Assembly: GCA_030141605.1 (NCBI GenBank)
Contig: JAQGDQ010002366.1
Span: 240,660-304,659, forward strand
Direction: 5' to 3'
Length of the DNA: 64,000 nucleotides
Source: Tubiluchus corallicola
Lineage: Eukaryota > Priapulida > Priapulimorpha > Priapulimorphida > Tubiluchidae
Shown here in pieces: positions 1 through 12,600 of this stretch. Every line of letters starts with the position of its first letter. Positions within the stretch are counted from its first letter, which is position 1. The notes under the pieces were generated by a model. The model searched no databases. It saw nothing but the letters and a program-made list of their open reading frames with translations, and was not told where the DNA came from. The position numbers and the translations under genes are program-made.

Positions 1-2138
1 TAGCAACTTACCTACAGTTAGGTAAGCTGAATCAGCTTCCTTTGTATTTATACATCGAGACAGCAGTGCGTTTTAGTAATCTGAGTATTTGCTCACTCAC
101 TACTACTTTTGCACGAATGTGTCATTCTTGCTCATTACTGTAAGCAAGGAAGGGGACTATGGCTTCGTTGTCACGGTGTGTGTTTCTTAATCACAGTTAA
201 GTGACAATGGGAGAAACTATGATTGGAGTGAACGATGAGGATTCATGAGTGAATCCACAATTACTGAATTCTTGAAAGCAAACTTGGCTATGATCTGAAA
301 AGAAATCAGTTTTTTTTTACAACTCGGCAATTGTGGTTTCATTTGATCATTAGCCAGAGTTAAAGCTCTCAGTCTTAACTTTTAACAATTTCTTCCTGTG
401 GTTTAAAAAATTCTTTTTTATCATCAACACAAGGATGCGACAGGTAAGAAAGTCATGTGTAGGCAGTTTTAGCCATACGATTCTCAAACTTGCACAAGAC
501 ACCGTTGTTGCTTTAGTACTTGATGTTAGAGGACTCTCAATGATTAGTAATGTTCTGATTCTATGAGCAGTGAAATAATAAGTTGGCCCTACAGTTAAGT
601 GTTAACATGTAGTGTGCTGAAGTACCAGAAATTACTTGATAAGCGTAAAAATGTTAACAATGGCCAAGCCAATCAGTGGTCAGTGATCAATGAACGAACA
701 ATGGTGTTCGGTTGTCGTTGATGACTGCTGAAAGAGATTTGGTTGGCTAGTCATTAAGTTATTGATCAGCTCAGTAAACTGTTATGTCCATCACAAAATA
801 AAAATTGCTGAATTCATAAGAAAATGTAAGTTAAAGTAGGAATTTAAAACTTACAGCAAAAGTTTTTGAAATGTTTACCATATTGTTACGATAAAATTAT
901 TTACATGCTGTAACCATATTTCCTTGAATTGGCTGCATGATGAAATCCCACACTGAAGGAGCACCGGCCAAACGAATGCAGCATATAATGCCTTTAGTGC
1001 TGTTAGTATATTAGTCATTAATTCATATAATCCAGGAGGACTCTAAAGTGCCAATGATACATTTACATTTATTTTACCTTACTGGTAAAATTAATCTCAA
1101 AATCAAATAATTGATGAAGTTCCACAATTGGAATCATGTGGATAATCTCTTGCTGTGTAAAATAACTGATAAGACAAAACAGTTTCAAATCATTTTTGTG
1201 TCGGAACATTATTTACGTATTTTATCTGACTTGTGATAAATTGGTCAGCAATCATACAGCAATTTTTACAGGATTCAAAATTTTTACCCATCATTTTACA
1301 TCATTTATAGGTACTCCCACTAGCCACTAATTAAGTTTGTAACATATTATTTAATTATTAGACATTTTGTAGATAATAAAACATATGTTTCCGAGCGTAG
1401 GTCAAAATTAGGTATGGTCTGAAACATCCTGTTTTCCACTAAAGCACAAAAATGGGGCCTTAATCAGTTTAGTAGTAGTAAATTTCGATGTGGATTACTG
1501 TTCAAGAAGTCTAATTTGATAAGAATTGGAAGTTAAAGGAGGCAGCACTGCTACACCCCTCTCGAAGTTTTCGACTAAGTGTAATTAATAGGCCTATATA
1601 GTGTAGTTAGACATGGATTATTATGTCTAATCATTATCTGAAGATTTAGATTAAGAAAACTGTAGAAAATGAACATGACACATTTGAAATTTTACTCATC
1701 TGAATAAACTACAATGATGTAATTTTCCCTATTATCAATGTTTGTCATTTTGTGTGTATAAACTCTAATGATGTGTGTCACAGTGTCTCATATGTCATGT
1801 TGTAAGACCATCCAGGATCCAATGAACTCACTAGCATTTTACTCCAAATTAAAAAATAGATGTTGTCCTTTTTCAAAAAAAAACATGACAGAATTCAAAG
1901 TTTGTACTGCCGTTTGAATATAAAAATAGATAATGGGCAAAATTTGAAAATCTGAATACTTTAATAGCATAAGTTTATGATGCAGTAATATAATTTGATA
2001 ATGTACGTATTTTTAAACTCGCATTAAATTTTACTTTTCTTGTCCTTTAAAGATGTGGTAAGTAAAAGAAGTGTAAAGCAGAGTAGCTATTGTGATAACC
2101 TTGTAATATGTTCATCAAATTAAACACTACATTTTCAG
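1..2138. other. Non-coding stretch left of the first recognised exon (probable LRRC56 intron)
   Basis: I see no convincing exon, RNA gene or transposon here on either strand. The first supported exon begins at 2139 and starts in the middle of a leucine-rich-repeat protein, so this stretch is most likely the intron before it, and the 5' exons lie outside the window. A short stretch around 235-300 resembles a stretch around 32690-32745, which may mark a dispersed repeat. Confidence 0.5.
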
Positions 2139-5100
2139 GGACTTGGGAACATGTATGAAACAACTACAAGTGCTCTGGCTACCTCACTGCAATTTAACAG
2201 ATCTGGATGGTGCAAGTTCTTTCCCTCTATTGTCAGAGATTTTTGCTGCATACAATCATGTGAGCGACCTAACTCCACTCAGCTTTTTGATGAATTTGAA
2301 AATTTTAGACCTTGAAGGGTTAGTTTTTAAATTGAAATTTTTTGAAGTGATATAAGCTTCTTGATTTGCATTTGAAACTTCAAAAACAGTGAATTTGTTC
2401 TCTGTAAGCTTATGCACTTATTAATATTGTGTAGCTGTCCTATTATGGTCGTGTAAAAATTGCACTGTGCTGTGAAGTCAATGTGAAAGGCCTGTAATTT
2501 GATAACTTAACTACTGCAATGTGAGCCTATTATATTAAAGAATTTTTAAAGAAATTGGGTAGTTTATAGTCGAAGGAAACTACTTCCTGCTCTACATTAA
2601 TTATTATAAATAATTTTGCATTTGTTCACCTGCCCAAGCACCAGTCATCTGTTAGATTCTGCTATCAGGTCTTGTTAAGTGTTTACCACCTTGCTTTATG
2701 GCACTTCTGCTTTTATTCCGAGTCCAGAGTAGTACTTGGAATTCAGCAGGGTTATAGTTAAGAAAAGCTTTTCAACCTCGTATAATTCGCTACTGATATT
2801 CTTGCAAAACAAAACACTGGTGGCTTATGGTCTTTGTGTGTTGTTTTACATAGATTGTCAGTTTGCTTTTTGGTCATTTGAAAGGCGCTTTTCACATATA
2901 AAGTCACATCTGCCACGATGCATATCACCACGTAGTGCAGGGTGGTAATGCCTTAAAAGACTGGCCCATCATTGAGGAAGAAATGTCAGGTACATGAGCT
3001 GCCATGGATGTGCATTAGGGATGGTCCCTGCAGTTATTTTAGTTACTGCCTTGATCATCATACGCTTCATTATGTCGAGGGCTAAAATGATATAAGCATC
3101 TTTTCTAAGGACAATACAAAAACCAGTGAATAAAGAATTAGTTTGGGGTGAAAGCTAGTGTCTGTCATCTTTCATCATAAAATATATCGTATTAACATTG
3201 AGCGGGTAGTTTAGTTCCGGGGATTTATCTTTAATCATTCGTATATGTCGACGGTTTACTAGAATATATCCTATTGTTTTGTCCTGGGTATTTGTAAAAA
3301 TAGGACATCATACACTGTTAATCTCCATTCCAAAATGTAACTAAATTGCTGTGGATGAGCAGCCATATTACACAAGAGCATTTACACAACTATGTGCGGA
3401 GTAAACAGTTTAAATACCAAGTGTCCCCTTCCAAATAGATCACCAAACAACTGCACTACATCTGGGGAGTAATGAATATATGTGCTTGATGTCTAATGTG
3501 TAATGTCTAGTTTTGCTAAACTTGAGTTATTACCCAGCAGACAATTTCTTTGGACCATAACTCTGATCTCAGTAAGAGTTAGTGTAATTTTAATGTGACT
3601 ACATATGATATGCATCCACAGCGCCATTTACTCTGCCGAGAATTTTTCTCTGTGCTGTGTGTGCACCAAATTCATTATTATTTTAAAAGTGTTTCAATGT
3701 TTTAATTACATATGATATTTTGTTAACAGCTCGAGCTTTGTTATGACAAATTGCACTAGATAGTATAGTAACACTTTTAATAAAACATATTGTAAAGTTT
3801 CATTTTTTTGTTTTAGGAATGATTTACACGACATCATACAAGTAGAGTTTTTGACTATGTGCAAAAAGCTGAAGAATCTAATTCTTGAAGGAAATCCTAT
3901 ATGCACTGTTCCTGGCATTGGTTTTCAGGTATTTCTTTACTACTTTTAGAAAGAAGGAGTGGGAGAAAGAGGTAGGGAGGGAAGGAGAAAGAGAGATAGA
4001 GAGAGAGAGAGAGAGAGGGGGGGCAGTGAGGCAGAGAGACAGTGGCATAGCTAGAGGCGCCCGGGGTGGCACACGAGTTTGCTGCCCACCCCATCTTATC
4101 AAACCTAACATTATTCTGTTACTTTGTCTGGGTTAATTACCATAAGTAACTGTTTTTGATTACATAGTAACCAACAAAATCACCATTTCATCAAAAAAAC
4201 AAAAAATTGTATTAATAATCTCTACTTTAACATTTTGAATTGTTTATAGCTGAGAATTATAACTGCACCTGTAAAACAAATTTGCTCAAGCACATGAACG
4301 GATGTGTTTGTATTGCACGGTAACCAGATGACACCATTTTTCGTTCAAAATGAGGAAGCACAAGCGCGAAGTGGTTGTCCCAATTAAATTGACTTCACTA
4401 ATTACGTGAAGCATTTAGCACATAATTTTATTCCTGAAACTTTCTAATATTCAAATAAATTCAGCTTCCCGAGAGACTTGGCTTTTCCTTTAAGTAGTGA
4501 TGAACCTGGCTAATAAATGAATTGGTGGCTGCTAGCTTTTTGAGAAAACTGCCTCCTGACCTGCCCAAACTATTCAGTGTTAGTTGTAGATTCCATATTT
4601 GAGTGCAGGATTCTTGCTTGTGGGGTGTGTATAAAAAACAAAGTTTTATATGCCTAGTACTCAAGAATACTTGCTAACGTCTGGAGACATCAGACAGTTC
4701 TAAGACTAAGGAGTTAGTGGGATTGCAAAAAAAAAGATGAAAATATTTATTCACTTGTACTTGATCTTTTGTAGGGGGATAATTATATCTACCGTCAGGC
4801 AATTCTAAAAATGCTTCCATGGCTGAAGTTCTTAGACGACCAACTTGTAGAAATGGTGACACAAACACAGCAACCAGAAAAAAACTTGTCAGTTGAAAAA
4901 GATATAGTGCAAGAGTCCATAAAGGAACTGATCATTAGAGAAATACCAAGACGTAAGAATTAAAATGGACGCTTCACAAATGCTGTAAACTGCTACATAG
5001 AATACACTGGTCCTTGTACTGATGCTCTTTATTTTCATTACAAATTGATACAGATCAAAGTTCGACCCTGAATTCTTGATTTTTAGAAACCTAGCTTTCA

Positions 5101-8100
5101 GGATCAAATACATTCTTTATTTTATTTTTGGGCATTTCTTATCGTTTTTTTGCTATCTTCTTCTCTCCCAAGAATTAATTTTTAACCAAATTTCTAGCAA
5201 TAAAATTTTGTTAAGTTGACATTTTACAGCAAGCCATTTTTAACCCAAATCACATGCAAATGTATGCAGCATTTATTATAGGAGCACAGCTGATAATTGA
5301 CTGTAGAGCAGTGGTTCCCAGCCGGGGGTATGGGTACCCCCTGGGGGTACGCAACAGCAATGCCAGGGGTACGCAGAAGGTGTGTCAGATCGACACATTT
5401 TTTTCTTTCTGTAGCCGGTGAAAAGGGTAAAATACACCAAGTTGCAGCATCGCGATATTCTTTCTACAGGTTAGGCAATATTTCACAAACAATATTCCTG
5501 CGCAGTGTGCTAGAAAATACTTTTACCCGCCCACGAAAAGCTTATATTTTGTCGCTTTGTTTGTGCTGTATTTGGCTTTCGAGGTGTTGGTTCCATTTGT
5601 GACAGCATACAAATGTGAGCTAGGCTTCAGTGCAATGCTATATTTGAAGACGAAGGCAAGAAACCGTTTGGATTTGAGGAGCGACATGCGAGTCGCAATA
5701 TCAACAATTAAACCTGAAATCAAAAAACTTGTTGATAATCATCAAGAACAGCGTGCACATTAATTATGACTGCTGTGAAGATCGCGCTTCCTTGTATTGA
5801 TGTTTTCATATTCGAGAAAGTTGTTCAAATTACGTATTTCTTAATAATCAGTGATAAAATTCATGTTTTCAAAAAAAGTTAAAATAAAAAAATGTCGATA
5901 ATATTAATCGTTGTTTTCTGGAAACTGGTTTTTCAAACAATTTGTTGAAAAATATCAGGTGGGGGTACGCTGAAGATCGCCACATTTAGAAGGGGTACTT
6001 GGCAAGGAAAAGGTTGGGAACCACTGCTGTAGAGGAACTGAAACTGAATAATAACCAAGGTGGTCTGGTGCTGGAAAAGGAGAGTAGCAGACAAGCAGTT
6101 TTCTTAACTCAGTCAACAGTAAAGGCTATTTACAAAAATGAAAACAGCTACAGAGTGAAAAATTATCTAAAATGAGCAGAAGAAATACAACAGGAGAAAA
6201 GATGGGCAATTTACTTAGCTATGTGTTTTCTTAGGACACATTAGTTTCATTAAACGATGAATTACTGTATGTTCAAGACAATACAATTTTGTAGTGGCCC
6301 ACATCTTCAACTCTGCTTTAAAAATCCGCAGAAATCATGTGTAACTCATGTAGAAAAGTATTACAGTAGTCGCTGCTTAGTAGACTCACGGTTAATAGAT
6401 TCAATCGCTTAATTGACTCAACTCCTGGAACGGACCGCTTCTATTCAGATATATATAAAAACTATCAGTAATTAACTCAAATAAATTCCCTTAATTGACT
6501 CAATATTCTTCCTTTACGTACTTAAAATAAGACATTTGTATGGGCCCAAACAGCCTTTCCTACTTTTATAACATCTTTACTTCCCTTTTGTGCATTATAT
6601 ATGTAGAAACAATCATGTTAAGTACCGTTCTGTTTGTAAACGGGTATGTTTATCATGCGCTAGCGTAGTGGTTTTGCTTTGAATCTGTTACCCGCTCACC
6701 CATTGCAATTAACCTCGTTACCCAAAGAATTTCTGGAAGCTGAACATTTAATCAATTGCCTAGCGGTTTCCTTTTGATGCTCTAGGTGCAAATCACGCTT
6801 TCATGGTTAATGAATAGATTTTAGAACATGGTTAATAGTCAAAGATGCAGGTACAGTAATCAACCAGTATTCCTTGTGACTTACAAGAGTAAACATGGTA
6901 CAGCAAATAAGAGCAATGTAAGTGAGCAGACGATTCAGAACTGCTTTAGTCACGCACAACAACGGATTTTCAATGTGGGCCAACTTCTTCGCGAGAAAAT
7001 GAAGCAGCCGTCTTTGAAGGAATTTTTGCAAATAAACAGACTTAGAAAAGTCTGTGATTTAGGAAAGTATACCTTTTAATTTATTGCTAATTCACTTAGA
7101 TGAATTAATATTTTAATTTTTTTCTAATTTTGAACTGCACAAAGGAATTTAGGCATTACTTAATTTCTAAAATTCATTAAAAACCTTTGCAGTGCATAGT
7201 AAACTGATGACTCACACTTCTATGCCTGTAATACTACACCCATCTGTTAATATGTTCAGTCGGTTAATGGGATCAAACACGTCGGTCCTAAAGTGAGTCT
7301 ATTAAGTGGCGACTACTGTATACGAAGATGAGCAGCGTTCATCCTCAAAAATGGTTCAACTCCTTGCTGCCACTACACTCTGATACAAAAAACTACTCTG
7401 TACAAAAAATGAACATGTCGTTAGCTGAGGTTAGTTTTACAGCATTCATTTAATTAAGTATAAATGTTAACATACAGACCAAATCCAACTTGAAAATGTT
7501 TTCATTACGGATTTTTTCAATTTTGCGTAGGACCAACAAGTGCTCACGGATTGTCACCTGCCATTAGTAAAAGTGACACAGAGCTGTCTCGATCTACCTC
7601 CAGTGCAGTGTCAGCCATCTTAGCAAGACCACAGAGCGCATTAGCTACTTGTGGTAAGTAAACATAGATTAAAATTTTCAAAACACTGCCAATATTTCTC
7701 ACTTAATCTCTCCTTTTAGTTATAATGCTGAAATGTTTGCTAATACACACTTAGGATATATTGTGCAGTGCATTCCTAAAACATGACTGTAACTGTTTGT
7801 TCCTTAAATCGGTTATTACTGCTAGTGCACTTGGTTAATGCAAAATACCTTTGTTATCATAGGTTTTTACAGTAGACATGCGCACCTTGCACCTGACAGT
7901 AATGACTACAGTGAGCTTACTAAAGGTGGTGCAGTAGTAAGTGGCAGCTTACTTCGGACACGTAATAAGTGTTGGCAGGCTTCTTTCGCTGCAGATACAT
8001 CAGATGCTACTGGTGAAACTGAAACAAGTCAAAAATTCCTTCACCAGTCTAGTTTTGGGGGTCAGTTTTCTGATAGTAATGGACAAGATGAAGTTAAGTA

Positions 8101-8893
8101 AGTATTAATAATTATACTCAGCCAAAATCTGAAATTTGAAGCATTTGCTTTATTTTTTTAGTTTTGATGAGCTTTGAGTTGTCGGTGTTGGGATCATTTT
8201 TCAAAGAAATTTTATACTGGATATTTTACTAAAAAATTCAAACTAATTGCCATAATTTTGATACGATTAGGTCGCAGGACACAGAAACTGCATCTGTAGT
8301 CAGGGCAAGTTGGGATTCATCCTGCGTAAACTCACCAGATACATCTACTTCCCCAATTTCTGGAAGTTCTGTGCATTCACCGTCACCCCCGCCATCAAAA
8401 GAAGGTACGGTACCTTTTTTAAAAAAATAATTCTCAAGAGAAACGTAACTGCTTATGTGTGAATGAATATTAACGACAGATTAAAGTTATGTCAGAAAGC
8501 TGTGTACTTATTTTAGGTTCTAAGACTGCAAGCGCGTTGAAGAAATTGCACAAAAAAAGATTGACTCCAGTCAAACACACAGTAGTAGTTCCAATAAATA
8601 TAAAATCTAATGCAATGAAACCACTCAAAATACCTTCTACAAAAAAATCAACAACAGTTAAAAATAAATGCCATCAAAAAGATCAGAAGAAAACATCAAG
8701 TCCAAGAAAGAGAGAAGTGCCTAAGAAACAGTGCCAAGTGAATGCATCTTTAGAACATGTGGTAACACTAGATATGGCCGATGACAGTGACTGTGCATGC
8801 TTTAGGTATGGTGAAGTTTGCACAGTGCCTTCTCATAGAAAACTCTCACCACATGAACTGCCTAAATTGAAAGATGCAATCGAATTTCGATGA
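2139..8893 (+). CDS. LRRC56: LRRC56-like leucine-rich repeat protein, 5' partial, seven exons
   Basis: Exons at 2139-2318, 3817-3928, 4775-4952, 7531-7653, 7863-8097, 8271-8404 and 8517-8893 all have AG/GT borders and keep one frame, giving 445 residues and a TGA stop at 8891-8893. Exons 1-3 encode consecutive leucine-rich repeats, including QVLWLPHCNLTDLDG, LKILDLEGNDLHD and LKNLILEGNPIC, then a cap with YIYRQAILKMLPWLKFLDD. This matches the LRRC56 pattern 'LDLEGN ... Y...V...IP.L..LD'. LRRC56 is known as a ciliary protein linked to intraflagellar transport of dynein arms. The remaining four exons are low-complexity Ser/Thr/Lys-rich sequence, also typical of the family's tail, with an Arg-Pro-x-Ser-Ala motif (RPQSALA) and a Cys-containing end (DSDCACFRYGEVC). 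The first exon begins inside a codon, so the N-terminal repeats are missing from the window. The family call is firm; exact orthology and the tail exons are slightly less so. Confidence 0.87.
3945..4040 (+). repeat. GA-rich microsatellite in an LRRC56 intron
   Basis: A purine-rich run with (GA)n at about 3990-4016 sits just inside the intron that begins at 3929. It creates spurious open frames on both strands. The GC-rich stretch after it (4041-4090) begins with a 'cagtggcatagct' motif that resembles a transposon end, but I found no partner end. Confidence 0.75.
5309..6026 (+). mobile_element. hAT-family DNA transposon, internally deleted, with 8-bp target duplication
   Basis: The ends are imperfect inverted repeats beginning CAGTGGTTCCCAGCC and ending GGTTGGGAACCACTG. 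Both sides are flanked by the identical octamer ctgtagag (5301-5308 and 6027-6034), the 8-bp duplication expected of hAT transposases. Inside, on the + strand, 5557-5763 encodes the end of a hAT transposase: motifs CELGFSAM and KTKARNRLDL followed by DMRVAISTIKP, the C-terminal dimerisation region seen in ZBED/SCAND3-type proteins, ending in a TAA. Everything upstream of that in the transposase is deleted, so the copy cannot move by itself. It lies in the LRRC56 intron 4953-7530. Confidence 0.92.
6364..7318 (+). mobile_element. pogo/Tigger-type MITE, copy 1 (retains a C-terminal transposase scrap)
   Basis: Long terminal inverted repeats start CAGTAGTCGCTGCTTAGTAG and end in the near reverse complement, and each end is flanked by TA, as expected of Tc1/mariner-superfamily insertion. 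The ends and subterminal parts match the copy at 62506-63394, which is in reverse orientation. The middle differs: 6828-7079 (+) has an open frame with VSEQTIQNCFSHA, which resembles the 'TI.NCFRHAGF' motif near the C-terminus of Tigger transposases. It lies in the same LRRC56 intron as the hAT element. Confidence 0.85.
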
Positions 8894-9060
8894 CTGTTTG
8901 CTCAAATTGTGCAGTATTGCAGAAAGAAACATATGACTTGTCAAAAATGACAAAAACAGCAAGTCTAAATGCTAAAGATTTCTTAATGCTACTGTGTTAT
9001 AATGTTATAAATATTTTTTAGTTACACGAGTGTTATGAATATTTTTTGTTATACGAATGT

Positions 9061-9182
9061 AATAAATGTATTCATTAAAATTGTTATGTTACACAGTAAA
9101 GAATTGAGTTTTGTATTACACATAGTGACTATCCATAATAGTTACGTCAATTTAGAACAAAATAGAATAAAATTTCTTTATT
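9061..9182. terminator. Convergent poly(A) signals of LRRC56 (+) and MED15 (-)
   Basis: AATAAA occurs on the + strand at 9061-9066 and again at 9166-9171, about 170 and 275 nt after the LRRC56 stop. Its complement TTTATT at 9177-9182 is an AATAAA for the minus strand, about 470 nt after the MED15 stop. The two signals at 9166-9182 form a near-palindrome. The assignment rests on position and hexamers only. Confidence 0.55.
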
Positions 9183-9650
9183 ACTAATCGCGGAAGTTTC
9201 TACAACACTTTGATACAAAATGCATGATCCTTAAAATGTATTACTGAAAGTTTTAGATGCATGCTTATTAGAAGGCACGAGCTTCAGACTAGTCCTTCTA
9301 TGATGCTAACTGACAGCATGATACAAGACCCATTTTCTACCTACTGTTATGCAAGTAGTGTATCAAGTTGTATCACAATATTGTCATCTAGCAGCTTTCA
9401 CAGAGCTGCTTCTTTCTGCACCTTAAAGTAAAAAATGTTTATCTTCCAAACATACTGCCACTGTCACAGCCACACTGCCACTTGATAATTAACTTCAAAT
9501 CTTTTATCTTTTACATTGTTACAATAAGTTGCACAGTTCAGGTTTTACTTATTACTTTTTAGCTTATTGTGTAATTAAAAGTAACAAAAAAAAATCCATC
9601 AAGCATGTAGAACCAGTCGAACAAGATACCAAAACAAATTCTGATGAGCG

Positions 9651-12600
9651 TTACGCAGATACATCTAGTCGAGCAGGTTTGCAGGCCTGTCTAATGCTCA
9701 TCTCCTGAAAACAAACATAAAAGAACATGGTAAAGACTTGAAAGGGCCAAAATGTTTTTGTACGTATAAAATCATACCACTAATACAACTTTATAACATG
9801 ATCCACACTCAAGTTCCCGAATTTTATTTATCTGCTGGTCCGAATCGCTAAAAATGGTAATGACCCACCTTTTTACAAAAATCACAATTTCTTAATTATA
9901 TAAAAAGCTAACATAATTTATAACTGTTTATGCTGCATTAATATAGCTTAACTTGAGCATTAAGCAGATAATGATGCACATTCTTTTTGATATGGCATTA
10001 TTTTTTTTGTTGTGCCCATTGCAAACCTAAGTGCAATCTGTCGAGCTGTGTTGTTAAATTTTAACAGTTATGAGTCTAAGATGCTTCACATGACCATTGG
10101 TAAAGCCTGCCAATGGCAGAAATGTAACTCTATTACTAAAATCAATTTAAACTAGAGTGGCTTCAGTAGACGGCATCCCTGGAGGCTGCCAAGTGAGATT
10201 TACATATTTTGAGATCCTTGGAATTTATGCAAAGATGTATTTTCTGCACTAACACTTAAAGTGACATTAAATTTTTGTGAAAAGGCAGGTGCCGACATAA
10301 AGAACATCTGGTTAGTGAGTTAGAATTCGACGTATAGGCCTAGTATAATATTCGAAGGCAAAACTCGAATGTTATTTTTGGTAGGGAAAACTTCAAACGG
10401 GTCTGAGTTATGTTGCGTATGGGTTTAAAACTTTACATAAAAATGTAAATTCACGTACAAATGTACTCGAAGACACATACGTGAACCACAGTTATGTGGT
10501 ACGGGTTTAAAGTGAACATACACGGAGACTACCCTAAAAATGTGCATTCCGTATAGAGGACATTGATACCCACTGTAATTTTCACTTAAAATTATACTAA
10601 ATATCTGTGAAAGACAAGTACCATCATAATGTATCTGAATACAAACAGAACACAAAGACACACCATCGTCAAAAATTCTTATCTGACTTCAGTATAATTG
10701 ACTTTTCGCTATAATGGACTTATTTTCTGCTCCCTAGTGCATTTTCTTCCCCGCTATAATGGACCCATGTATAATGGATCCACATGTGATCGCAGTTTAT
10801 GCTGGTACACTATAGGTGCTGTGTTGCTCGTTTCGGAGCGTAGACTTTCCGGGAATATCCAGGTCAGCTTCAGCTTTCCGGGAAGGTTCATCACGGCAAG
10901 TTGGCCCATTTGGCACTTTTTGGGAATAAAAATTTGGCATTTGATCAAGGAATCATCGAGAATTGTAAGAGGAAGTATCGAACAGCGATATTGCGGAGAA
11001 TGATAGCCGATATCGAAGCTGGCAAGCAAACGAAAATTGATCTTAGAGATGCAGCAACGTACATAGGAAAGTGCTGGAAAGACGTGTCCGTTTCCTCTAT
11101 TGCCAACTGCTTTCGCAAAGCGGGCTTCAATTTCCCGATCGACAATAATGCTGAACCGGTGGCAACCGTCACTGACGATACCGCAGAGATGTCTATACAA
11201 GAAAGAAACGTTTGGGACTTCATCGCCATTGAACTAAACTTATCGGAAACAACGTTCGAGAAGCATGTGAGTTGTGATTCGGAGCTGGCTACAGACGAGA
11301 GTGACTTGACCGAGAGAGAGAGAGATCATACAGTACGTTACAGACGTGAATGATGGCGGTGAGCAGCACCAGCCAGAGACTGAAAGTGACGTTACTGTAA
11401 CTCAAACCTGTTCAGGGAGTGAAGCGATGGAGCACCTCAGATATGTGCGAGACTTCTGTCTAAATAAAGGAATTGACAGACTCGATCTGATCGCTGAGCG
11501 AGAACAGAACATTACCACGAAGATTGCGAGTGATGCTGGCACGAAAAAACAGGCAAAAATCACAGATTTTTTTGGACAGTAGCTGACTAATTCCTCTAAC
11601 AAAATTATAGATTCAGCCTTGTATCAAATATGGCATTTGAATAAAACCGTTTGACGTTCGATTATAAACATTATTTCATTTTACTGTTGATTTCTATGAT
11701 CCTATTGTATCTATTGTAGGGTAGTCTGGCTTCAGATATGGTACCCCTCGGTATAATGGACTTTTTGAGCGCTCCCTTAAAGTCCATTATAGCGAGGTTT
11801 GACTGTATATAAATAGCTTACCTACGCACTGAGTATGGCTGTTACCAGTGGATAGATAGCTTACCCATGTAATGAGTATGGCTGTTACCAGTGGATAGAT
11901 AGCTTACCCATGCAATGAGTACGGCTGTTACCAGTGGATAGATAGCTTACCCATGCAATGAGTATGGCTGTTACCAGTGGATAGATAGCTTAACCATGCA
12001 ATGAACATGGCTGTTATCAGTGGATAGGTAGCTTACCCAAGCATTGAGTATCGCTGTTATGGAATACTTGTGTGGCATTTTACCCAGCTGCTTCTGCAGG
12101 GATTTCCCCACAGCTTTTAGAAATGGAGTTGAGCCTGAAATATAGAAAAACAAATTCAGTTCTAAATCTAATGTGATTACAACTATATATTGTTACAATA
12201 ATGAAAACTGACATAAAGACAATTGAAAGGACTGTTTAACTTCTGTAATACTCTTAATTACTTTACTAATTATTTCTGTGACATCAAACATAATTATTTC
12301 CTGATAATTGTCAATTAGTAGCAAAGACAATGTTGATATCACTCCATATGATGGCAATTAATAGCCAATATTGTGTCTAATAAAGTATGAACAATACTCA
12401 AAGGAATCATGATTAGAAATATGATATTACCATAATCTTGTGATCTGATCTCACATTGAGGACTAGAGTCAGGATAATTGCCAGGCACCACAATGCCTAT
12501 TGGTGGGACAGCTGGTAACTGCGAGCACTGCAATTTACAAACTAGGTGCACTGTGCTCGATTGAGGATGATGCAGGTTGTCTAGATTTACTCGGAATCTC

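Noticed and set aside
4041-4140. Possible DNA transposon end ('cagtggcatagct' followed by GC-rich sequence)
   Set aside because: I found no matching inverted end or target duplication nearby, so it stays unproven.
11806-12066. Regular 43-bp repeats resembling a CRISPR array
   Set aside because: The units are directly adjacent without unique spacers, in a eukaryotic intron, and are derived from the MED15 exon border.
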